Assembly (NCBI GenBank): GCA_001770785.1
Contig: MERZ01000377.1
Span: 3,544 to 16,595 of the forward strand
DNA length: 13,052 nt
Reading direction: 5' to 3'
From: Burkholderiales bacterium RIFCSPHIGHO2_12_FULL_61_11
Lineage (GTDB): Bacteria; Pseudomonadota; Gammaproteobacteria; Burkholderiales; Burkholderiaceae_C
Below the pieces are notes generated by a model. It did not search any database, was not told where the DNA came from, and worked only from the letters and a program-made list of their open reading frames with translations. A program made the translations under genes and the position numbers. Numbering within the stretch: position 1 is the first letter of the stretch; each line of letters begins with the position of its first letter. Below are positions 6,136 to 12,434 of the stretch, piece after piece.

Positions 6136-7014
6136 TTAGTTGAGCAGCACGGCCAGCCGCGCGCGCACCTCGGGCGCCATGGCGTCGGGCTGGGTGACCA
6201 GCGCGTTTTTGAGCGCGCTGTGCGCCTCGCTCCCGGGTGGTTCGGCCCCCAGCAGGCGGATGGCCTCGGCCACCACTTGCTGCGCACGGCCCGCATTTTT
6301 CAGCAGATTGGCCAGCGCCATATTGGCGCTGACATTCGCCTCGCGCGGGTGCCAGCAGTCGTAGTCGGTCACCAGGGCCAGCGTGGTGTAGGCGATTTGC
6401 GCCTCGCGCGCCAGTTTGGCCTCTGGCATGTTGGTCATGCCGATCACGTCCGCGCCCATGCCGCGGTACCAGTTGGATTCGGCCAGGCTGGAAAACTGCG
6501 GGCCTTCGATGCAGACATAGGTGCCGCTTTCGTGCAGCGTCACGCCATGGTCTGGGGCATGTGCGGCGAGCACGCTGCGCACGGCGCGCGCCAGCACCGC
6601 GGCCGTCGCCGGGCACACCGGCTGCGCCATCGACACATGGGCCACGGCGCCCTGGCCGAAAAAGCTGCTCTCGCGGCGCTGGGTCAGGTCGATGAACTGG
6701 TCGGGCAGCGCCATGTCGAGCGGCTTGAAATCTTCTCGCAGCGAGCCCACGGCTGACACCGACAGCAGGTAACGCACGCCGAGCTGCTTCATGGCGTGGA
6801 GGTTGGCGCGGTAGGGCACTTCGCCGGGCAGCAGGCGGTGGCTACGGCCGTGCCTGGCCAGAAATGCCACCGGCACGCCGTGCACGCGGCCCGTCAGCAG
6901 CACGTCGGAGGGCGCGCCAAAAGGCGTGCTCATCAGCTGCTCCTGCGCGTCTTGCAGCGCATCCATCTGGTAGAGGCCGCTGCCTCCGATGATGCCGACC
7001 AGTGCCTGGGTCAT
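6136..7014 (-). CDS. mtnP: MTAP-type 6-aminopurine nucleoside phosphorylase
   Basis: This trimeric-type purine nucleoside phosphorylase/MTAP family enzyme cleaves 5'-modified adenosines with phosphate to adenine and a 5-modified ribose-1-phosphate. With the ATG at 7014 it has 292 residues, normal for the family. It shows GIIGGSGLY (7-15), the phosphate-site RHGRSH (54-59), GTYVCIEGPQFSS (164-176), GMTNMPEAKLARE (192-204) and TDYDCW (216-221). The two Asp residues of TDYDCW mark adenine-type substrates, unlike thioinosine phosphorylases, which lack them. The frame is open to 7077, but homology begins at MTQALVGIIGG, and AAGAAAG lies 8 nt before the 7014 ATG. It is the first gene of the minus-strand operon. 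Ordinary methylthioadenosine salvage is the default role; its position before arsS suggests action on the arsenic-adenosine product. The two roles are not exclusive. Confidence 0.9.
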   Translation of the reverse strand: MTQALVGIIGGSGLYQMDALQDAQEQLMSTPFGAPSDVLLTGRVHGVPVAFLARHGRSHRLLPGEVPYRANLHAMKQLGVRYLLSVSAVGSLREDFKPLDMALPDQFIDLTQRRESSFFGQGAVAHVSMAQPVCPATAAVLARAVRSVLAAHAPDHGVTLHESGTYVCIEGPQFSSLAESNWYRGMGADVIGMTNMPEAKLAREAQIAYTTLALVTDYDCWHPREANVSANMALANLLKNAGRAQQVVAEAIRLLGAEPPGSEAHSALKNALVTQPDAMAPEVRARLAVLLN

Positions 7015-7237
7015 GTTTGTGGCTTTCTTGTTAAAGTTAAATGGACAGAGTTCCCGAATATTGGCAGGTTCCGTCACCCGTTGAAACTTTAGGCGCTTTG
7101 GGCTGCATTGCGCCAGCTTTGCCGTTGACCAATTGGTCGCTGGCGCTGGCTATTTCTTACAGCGCGAAGCAAACTAGAGTTGTAAGAATCCCGGTCGCCA
7201 TCCGACTTATTCTGAAGAATAACCAACAAGGCTCTTA
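7015..7237. promoter_or_regulatory. Divergent promoter/operator region between the arsenic operon and the TVP38-flavoprotein gene
   Basis: This 223-nt gap between divergent starts holds three dyads: a perfect 12-bp palindrome GACCAATTGGTC (7127-7138) that overlaps a possible -35 TTGACC (7125-7130); an 8-bp pair TTCTTACA (7154-7161) and TGTAAGAA (7181-7188) spaced by 19 nt; and TTATTCTGAAGAATAA (7207-7222), a 6-4-6 dyad just upstream of the start. No convincing full sigma-70 promoter is seen in either direction. The short frame that crosses this gap on the plus strand has no coding look. Which regulator binds is unknown, and no arsR-like gene is in the window. Confidence 0.45.
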
Positions 7238-9400
7238 GTGAATTCACGCAAACTCCTTATCGCCGCGCTCCTGCTGGCAGGATTCGGCGCTTTTTTTGCG
7301 CTCGACCTGGGCCGCTATTTCAGCCTGGCGTTCATCAAGGACAGTCAGGCCTCTTTCGCGGCGCTATTTGAGCAGAGGCCTGGATTAGTGCTGCTGGTCT
7401 TTTTTGCGGGCTACGTGGCCATTACCGCGCTGTCCTTGCCGGGCGCGGCCATCATGACGCTGGCGGCGGGCGCAATTTTTGGTCTGGTCTGGGGCACCGT
7501 GGTGGTGTCATTTGCCTCGACCCTGGGGGCCACGCTGGCCATGCTGGCGGCACGCTACCTGCTCCAGGGCGCGGTTCAGGCGCGCTTCGGCCCGCGCCTG
7601 GCCGAGGTAAACAAGGGTATCGAGAAGGAAGGGGCGTATTACCTGTTCACGCTGCGGCTGATTCCCGTGGTGCCGTTTTTTGCGCTCAACCTGCTCATGG
7701 GCCTGACGCCCATCAAGACCTGGACTTATTTTTGGGTCAGCCAGGTCGGCATGTTTGCCGGCACCGTGGTTTATGTGAACGCGGGCACGCAGTTGGCGAA
7801 AATCGATTCGCTTCAATCCATCCTCTCGCCGGGGCTGATCGGCTCGTTTGTGATGCTCGGGTTGCTGCCGCTGATCACTAAAAAGGCGCTGGGTTTTTTC
7901 AAACGCCGCAAGGTGTATGCGCGCTGGAACGCGGTGCGGCCGGCCCGTTTTGATCGTAATCTGGTCGTGATCGGTGCGGGCGCGGGCGGACTGGTCTCGG
8001 CTTACATTGCCGCGGTGGTCAAGGCCAAGGTCACGCTGGTGGAAGCCCATAAGATGGGCGGCGACTGCCTGAACTACGGCTGCGTGCCCTCCAAGGCGCT
8101 GATTCGCAGCGCCAAACTCGCTCATCAGATGAAGCATGGGTCCCACTACGGGCTGGCCGACAGTTCGCCGGCCTTCAGTTTCAAGGCGGTGATGCAGCGC
8201 GTGCAAGCGGTGATCCGCACCGTTGCGCCGCACGACAGCGTGGCGCGTTACACCGCCCTGGGTGTCGAAGTTCTTCAGGGCCATGCCCGCATCGTGAACC
8301 CGTGGACGGTGGAAATTGCGCTGAACGATGGCGGCACACAGCTTCTGACTACGCGCAGCATCGTGATTGCGGCGGGCGCGCAGCCCTTCGTTCCGCCGCT
8401 GCCGGGGCTGGAAGAAACCGGCTACGTCACCAGCGACACGCTGTGGGACGAATTTGCCCGGCTCGACGAAGTGCCGCGCCGCCTGGTGGTGCTGGGTGGC
8501 GGCCCCATCGGCTGCGAACTGGCGCAGAGCTTTGCCCGGCTGGGCGCGCAGGTCACGCAGGTTGAAATGGCGCCGCGCATCATGATTCGCGAGGACGAGG
8601 AAGTCTCGGCGCTGGCCTGCAAGGCGCTTGAGGCCGATGGCGTCAGTGTACTCACGGACCACAAGGCCTTGCGCTGCGACAGGACGGGAGATGTAAAAAC
8701 GCTGGTGGTGGCGCATCAGGGCAGCGAAAAGCGCATTGAATTTGACCAGCTCATCTGCGCCGTCGGCCGCGTGGCGCGCCTGACGGGCTACGGGCTGGAA
8801 GCGCTCGGCATCCCGGCGCAGCGCACGGTGGAAACCAACGAGTATTTGCAAACCATTTACCCGAATATCTACGCGGCCGGTGACGTGGCGGGGCCCTACC
8901 AGTTCACCCATGTGGCGGCGCACCAGGCCTGGTATGCGGCGGTCAACGCGCTGTTTGGCGATGTCAAAAAATTCAAGGTGGACTACTCGGTGATTCCCTG
9001 GACCACCTTCATAGACCCGGAGGTTGCGCGCGTCGGCCTGAACGAGCAGGAGGCGAAGGAAAAAGGCGTTGCCTGCGAAGTCACGAAATACGGCATGGAC
9101 GAGCTGGACCGCGCCATTGCCGATAGCGAGGCGCAGGGTTTTGTGAAAGTGCTCACCGTGCCGGGCAAGGACCGGATTTTGGGTGTCACGATTGTCGGCA
9201 GCCATGCCGGTGAGCTGCTGGCCGAGTATGTGCTGGCGATGCGGCACGGTTTGGGGCTGAACAAGATTCTCTCGACCATCCACACCTACCCGACGCTGGC
9301 AGAGGCCAACAAGTACGCCGCTGGCGAATGGAAGCGTGCGCACCAGCCCAGGCGCCTGCTCGAATGGGCGCGCAAATACCACGACTGGAAACGGGCTTGA
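7238..9400 (+). CDS. TVP38/TMEM64 membrane domain fused to a MerA/Lpd-like FAD-dependent disulfide oxidoreductase
   Basis: This 720-residue two-part protein has an N-terminal TVP38/TMEM64 (DedA superfamily) membrane domain, about residues 5-220. Hydrophobic stretches lie near 5-24, 50-105, 140-155, 163-182 and 198-215, and LRLIPVVPFFALNLLMGL (139-156) is a core motif. Residues 240-720 are a complete pyridine nucleotide-disulfide oxidoreductase with FAD loop VVIGAGAGGL (243-252), redox-active C277-LNYG-C282, NAD(P) loop GGGPIGCELA, second FAD motif AAGDVAGPYQ, and C-terminal HTYPTLAEAN with the H682/E689 dyad. There is no HMA domain and no C-terminal Cys pair, so it is not a true mercuric reductase. 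The GTG start at 7238 has AAGG 6 nt upstream. It is divergent from the arsenic operon. A quinone-, thiol- or arsenical-directed reductase held at the membrane is possible; the substrate is unknown. Confidence 0.92.
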   Translation: MNSRKLLIAALLLAGFGAFFALDLGRYFSLAFIKDSQASFAALFEQRPGLVLLVFFAGYVAITALSLPGAAIMTLAAGAIFGLVWGTVVVSFASTLGATLAMLAARYLLQGAVQARFGPRLAEVNKGIEKEGAYYLFTLRLIPVVPFFALNLLMGLTPIKTWTYFWVSQVGMFAGTVVYVNAGTQLAKIDSLQSILSPGLIGSFVMLGLLPLITKKALGFFKRRKVYARWNAVRPARFDRNLVVIGAGAGGLVSAYIAAVVKAKVTLVEAHKMGGDCLNYGCVPSKALIRSAKLAHQMKHGSHYGLADSSPAFSFKAVMQRVQAVIRTVAPHDSVARYTALGVEVLQGHARIVNPWTVEIALNDGGTQLLTTRSIVIAAGAQPFVPPLPGLEETGYVTSDTLWDEFARLDEVPRRLVVLGGGPIGCELAQSFARLGAQVTQVEMAPRIMIREDEEVSALACKALEADGVSVLTDHKALRCDRTGDVKTLVVAHQGSEKRIEFDQLICAVGRVARLTGYGLEALGIPAQRTVETNEYLQTIYPNIYAAGDVAGPYQFTHVAAHQAWYAAVNALFGDVKKFKVDYSVIPWTTFIDPEVARVGLNEQEAKEKGVACEVTKYGMDELDRAIADSEAQGFVKVLTVPGKDRILGVTIVGSHAGELLAEYVLAMRHGLGLNKILSTIHTYPTLAEANKYAAGEWKRAHQPRRLLEWARKYHDWKRA

Positions 9401-9401
9401 G

Positions 9402-10205
9402 ATGATGCGGCATCGCCGGGAGCTGGCTCATTCCCACCGCCTAAGCGCTATTAGATTAATAGCTTCTTGCGCATTGTGCGCGGTGCTTACAGGCACGTTT
9501 TGCCAAAATTTAGCGCCACTCGAAGCAAAACCATCCGCGCTGGCCCTGACGCCATTTTCGTCGGCCAGCGGCGGCGAGCCGCCCGCGCCTTGGCGGGCGG
9601 TCGGCCTGCCGGGCGGCAAGATACCCGTGACCCAATTCGACATTACCGAACTGGACGGCCGCAAGGTGCTGCGGGTGGAGGCGTCAAAGTCGTACGGCAA
9701 TTTGGTGCATCCGTTGCCGCCTGCCGTGCCGGATTCGGAGCTGCGACTGCGCTGGCGCTGGCGGCTGGACCAGCCGCTGACAGGCGCCGACCTGCGCCGC
9801 CGCGAAGGAGACGACAGCCCGCTCAAGGTCTGCGCACTGTTCGACGCGCCGCTGGAAAAACTGGGGTTCATCGAGCGCAACCGGCTGCGCCTGGCACGCT
9901 CGGTCAGCGGCGAAAACCTGCCCGCTGCCACACTGTGTTACTTGTGGGACGCCAGGCTGGCGAGCGGAACCTTGCTTTCCAACGCCTACACCTCGCGGGT
10001 ACGCTTCATCATTGTTGACAGCGGCGCGCAGCGTCTGGGCCAGTGGGTCACGCACTCACGCGATCTGGTCGCCGATTTTCGCCGTGCCTTTGGCCAGGAG
10101 AGAGCCACCGTGCCGCCGCTGCAGTCGGTGCTGATTGGCGCGGATGCCGACAACACCGGCGGTCATAGCCTGGGCTATGTCGGCGACCTTACCCTGTCAC
10201 CCTGA
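9402..10205 (+). CDS. Exported DUF3047 domain protein
   Basis: The product is 267 residues from the ATG at 9402, one base after the stop of the preceding flavoprotein gene, so the two are probably co-transcribed and coupled; a second ATG at 9405 is equally possible. The N-terminus is basic (MMRHRRELAHSHRL) and then hydrophobic (about 16-34, AIRLIASCALCAVLTGTF), consistent with a Sec signal peptide. I do not see a clear lipobox. The rest matches the DUF3047 pattern from memory: DGRKVLRVEASKSYGNLVHPL, LRWRWRLDQPLTGADL, DDSPLKVCALFD, PAATLCYLWD, NAYTSRVRFI and IGADADNTGG near the end. Function is unknown; a periplasmic, beta-rich binding or structural role is only a guess. Codons 16-21 are formed by a dispersed 18-nt repeat. 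Confidence 0.85.
   Translation: MMRHRRELAHSHRLSAIRLIASCALCAVLTGTFCQNLAPLEAKPSALALTPFSSASGGEPPAPWRAVGLPGGKIPVTQFDITELDGRKVLRVEASKSYGNLVHPLPPAVPDSELRLRWRWRLDQPLTGADLRRREGDDSPLKVCALFDAPLEKLGFIERNRLRLARSVSGENLPAATLCYLWDARLASGTLLSNAYTSRVRFIIVDSGAQRLGQWVTHSRDLVADFRRAFGQERATVPPLQSVLIGADADNTGGHSLGYVGDLTLSP
9447..9464 (+). repeat. GCTA-N6-TAATAGCT dispersed motif, copy C, inside coding sequence
   Basis: GCTATTAGATTAATAGCT contains the perfect 7-3-7 dyad GCTATTA-GAT-TAATAGC and continues into TCTTGCGCA. It lies in the signal-peptide region of the DUF3047 gene and is read as A-I-R-L-I-A. The other two copies (1461-1478 minus, 3674-3691 plus) are intergenic. Confidence 0.5.
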
Positions 10206-10249
10206 CGTTTCGGCTGAGCTCAAGACACGCGACCGGGCCGGGCGCTGCT

Positions 10250-11290
10250 TTACGCGGCCATGGCCTTGTCGGCTTCGGTGGTGAACGAGTCGGCAAAAAA
10301 CTCTTCGGCCGGCAGGCCCGCCAGCGCGCTGTACTCGTCGCGGGCTGATTCCACCACCACCGGCGCGCCGCAGGCATAAACCTGGAACGTCGAGAGGTCG
10401 TGGAAATCTTCAAGCACGGCTCTGTGAACAAAGCCGGTGCGCCCGCTCCAGCCGTCTTCGGGCAAGGCATCGGAGACGACCGGAATGTATTTCAGGTTGG
10501 GCATTTCGGCCACCCTGGCCAGCACCCAGTCATGCATGTACAGGTCAGCCGGTCGGCGGCCGCCCCAATACAGCACGGCAGGGCGCGTGATGCCTTTGAA
10601 CTGCATGTGCTCGATCAGCGCCTTGATGGGCGCAAAGCCCGTGCCGGAAGCCAGCAGCACCATCGGCTTGCTGCTGTCCTCGCGCAGAAAGAAGCTGCCG
10701 TAAGGCCCTTCAATCCGCATAATTTCCTTCTCCTTCATCGCACCGAACACATGCTCGGTGAATTTGCCGCCCGGCATGTGACGAATGTGCAATTCCAGGC
10801 TCGGGTTGTCGGCCAGGGTATGCGGCGCGTTGGCCATGGAGTAGGCGCGGCGCGCGCCGTCACGCAGCAGAAATTCCACGTATTGACCGGCGTGGTACTT
10901 GAACACGTCGCTGGCGGGCAGCTGCAGGCGAAGCACCATCACGTCGTGCGAGGCGCGCACCAGGCTGCTTACACGCACCGGCATTTTCTTGACGGGAAAG
11001 GCGCTCTCATCGGTGACCTGACGCGATTCGATGACCACGTCGCTGTGCGCCATGCCGCAGCAGGTCAGAATAAAACCGCTGGCTTCTTCCTCGGGCGACA
11101 AGGCCTTGAGCTGGTGCACGCCAAGGGTCACGCTGCCTTCGAGCAGTTTGCACTTGCAGGAACCGCAGGCGCCGTCCTTGCAGCCATACGGCAAGCCAAT
11201 GCCCTGGCGAATGGCTGCTGCCAGCACGGCTTCGTCCTGATCGACGCTAAATGTCCTGCCGCTGGGTTGCACGATCACGTTGAAGCTCAT
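10250..11290 (-). CDS. 2Fe-2S ferredoxin-type NAD(P)H reductase (CDP-6-deoxy-delta-3,4-glucoseen reductase-like)
   Basis: This cytoplasmic electron-transfer flavoprotein has 346 residues. It has an N-terminal plant-type [2Fe-2S] domain (C37, C42 and C45 in YGCKDGACGSCKC, with the fourth ligand in LTCCGM at C77/C78). Next come an FAD-binding barrel (HAGQYVEF 133-140, RAYSMANAP 148-156) and an NAD(P) domain (LASGTGFAPIKA 213-224, YWGGRRPADLY, and YACGAPVVVESAR near the C-terminus). The order matches phenol hydroxylase P5/AscD-like reductases. Burkholderiales genomes commonly carry such a gene under the AscD name without any ascarylose pathway, so the true partner is unknown. The start at 11290 has AAGGA 8 nt upstream; a longer open frame to 11329 lacks family sequence. 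It is divergent from the SDR gene and convergent with the DUF3047 gene. Confidence 0.9.
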   Translation of the reverse strand: MSFNVIVQPSGRTFSVDQDEAVLAAAIRQGIGLPYGCKDGACGSCKCKLLEGSVTLGVHQLKALSPEEEASGFILTCCGMAHSDVVIESRQVTDESAFPVKKMPVRVSSLVRASHDVMVLRLQLPASDVFKYHAGQYVEFLLRDGARRAYSMANAPHTLADNPSLELHIRHMPGGKFTEHVFGAMKEKEIMRIEGPYGSFFLREDSSKPMVLLASGTGFAPIKALIEHMQFKGITRPAVLYWGGRRPADLYMHDWVLARVAEMPNLKYIPVVSDALPEDGWSGRTGFVHRAVLEDFHDLSTFQVYACGAPVVVESARDEYSALAGLPAEEFFADSFTTEADKAMAA

Positions 11291-11364
11291 AGTCGGTATC
11301 CTTGGGGGTTCTGTTGCTCGATTTATCATTTAGCCAGGCTGCATTTTTCCAGCGAGTTCCAATT

Positions 11365-12288
11365 TTGCCTTCAAACCTATACCCCCTTGGCGCCTTGCCT
11401 TTTCGTTTCCGCCGCGCGCGCGTTTTGATCGTCGGCTGCGGCGATGTCGGCCTGCGCGTGGCCCGGCAGTTGCCGGCCCGGATCAAGCTGCTGGCCCTGA
11501 CCTCGTCCGCCGAACGCGTGCCGGCCTTGCGTGCGCAGGGCATCACGCCCTTGCAAGGCAATCTGGATGACCGCGCCAGCTTGCGCCGGCTGGCCGGGCT
11601 GGCAACCCGCGTGGTGCATCTGGCGCCGCCCCCCAGCCACGACCCCGATTGGCGCAGCGATCCCCGCACGCTGGCGCTGCTGCGCGCCCTGCGCCTGCGC
11701 AGCCTGCCAGACTCGCTGGTCTATGGCTCGACCAGCGGGGTTTATGGCGACTGCGCTGGCGACTGGGTGAGCGAAACCCGGCGCGTCAATCCCGACACGC
11801 CGCGCGCCCAGCGCCGCGTGCATGCAGAAAGCCTGCTGCGCCTGTTTGGGCGCGCCACCGGCACGCGGGTGCACATCCTGCGCATTCCGGGCATTTATGC
11901 CCCTGACCGCGAAGGCGGAACGCCGCGCGGGCGGCTGCTCAAGGGCACGTCCGTGCTGCGGGCGCAAGACGACGTGTACACCAACCATATTCATGCCGAC
12001 GACTTGGCCCGGGCCTGCCTGGCCGCCCTGTGGCGTGGCAAGCCGCAACGCATCACCCATGCCAGCGACGACACGCAACTGCTGATGGGCGACTACTTTG
12101 ACCTGGCCGCCGACCTCTACCAGTTGCCAAGGCCGACACGGCTGCCGCGCAGCACCGCGCAGGAGCAGTTGCCACTGATGCTGCTGAGCTTCATGGGCGA
12201 GTCACGGCGGCTCGAGAACCAGCGGCTGAAAAAGGAGCTCAAGCTGGTGCTGCGTTACCCGACGGTGGAGGCGGGTTTGCGCGCCTGA
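11365..12288 (+). CDS. SDR-family NAD(P)-dependent epimerase/dehydratase-like protein (YeeZ-type)
   Basis: This Rossmann-fold extended SDR-like protein shows VLIVGCGDVGLRVA near the N-terminus (GxGxxG at 24-29 from the chosen start), YGSTSGVYGDCAGDWVSE, RIPGIYAPDR and NHIHADDLARACLAAL, the layout of E. coli YeeZ-like nucleoside-diphosphate-sugar epimerase homologues. The usual YxxxK catalytic motif is not evident, so catalysis is doubtful. No ATG precedes the Rossmann motif in frame. TTG codons at 11302, 11365 and 11395 are candidates. I prefer 11365 (308 aa), with AGCGAG upstream, but this is uncertain. The gene starts 74 nt from the divergent reductase start, and this pairing is, from memory, common in Burkholderiales. 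The physiological substrate is unknown. Confidence 0.82.
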   Translation: MPSNLYPLGALPFRFRRARVLIVGCGDVGLRVARQLPARIKLLALTSSAERVPALRAQGITPLQGNLDDRASLRRLAGLATRVVHLAPPPSHDPDWRSDPRTLALLRALRLRSLPDSLVYGSTSGVYGDCAGDWVSETRRVNPDTPRAQRRVHAESLLRLFGRATGTRVHILRIPGIYAPDREGGTPRGRLLKGTSVLRAQDDVYTNHIHADDLARACLAALWRGKPQRITHASDDTQLLMGDYFDLAADLYQLPRPTRLPRSTAQEQLPLMLLSFMGESRRLENQRLKKELKLVLRYPTVEAGLRA

Positions 12289-12434
12289 GGCGGCTCCGAG
12301 GGCGGGGTGACGGTGGATTGATGGGCCCCGTTAATGATTTCGATCAAACATTTGAGCTGTTGTAATGGTTAGTCTTCTCCTGAATGCGCCATTGCGAATA
12401 TTGAACCGGATTCCTGAACACCACAGAGAAAATC
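12289..12434. other. Intergenic gap before the lipoprotein gene
   Basis: These 146 nt, clearly more AT-rich in the second half, follow the SDR stop. I see no strong hairpin-plus-T-run terminator and no convincing -35/-10 pair. A promoter for the downstream lipoprotein gene is expected here. A GAGA stretch lies a few bases before the ATG at 12435 and is the only ribosome-binding candidate. Confidence 0.4.

Noticed and set aside
4407..6143. Very long open frame (578 codons) on the plus strand across the GT2 and arsS genes
   Set aside because: It is antisense to two genes with clear catalytic motifs on the minus strand; it is low in complexity (Gln/Ala/Arg-rich) and has no recognisable motif, as expected for a GC-rich shadow frame.
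7041..7238. 65-codon plus-strand frame in the divergent gap
   Set aside because: No Shine-Dalgarno sequence or family resemblance; it overlaps the dyads and likely promoter elements.
7508..9382. 624-codon minus-strand frame antisense to the TVP38-flavoprotein gene
   Set aside because: Shadow frame with composition bias (His/Arg/Gln) and no motif; the plus strand has both FAD and NAD loops.
7238..9400. Mercuric reductase (MerA)
   Set aside because: The redox pair is present, but the N-terminal HMA domain and C-terminal vicinal Cys are absent, and no other mer gene is nearby.
10250..11290. True CDP-6-deoxy-delta-3,4-glucoseen reductase of ascarylose synthesis
   Set aside because: Domain order fits, but no other ascarylose gene is present, and the name is routinely carried over in Burkholderiales.
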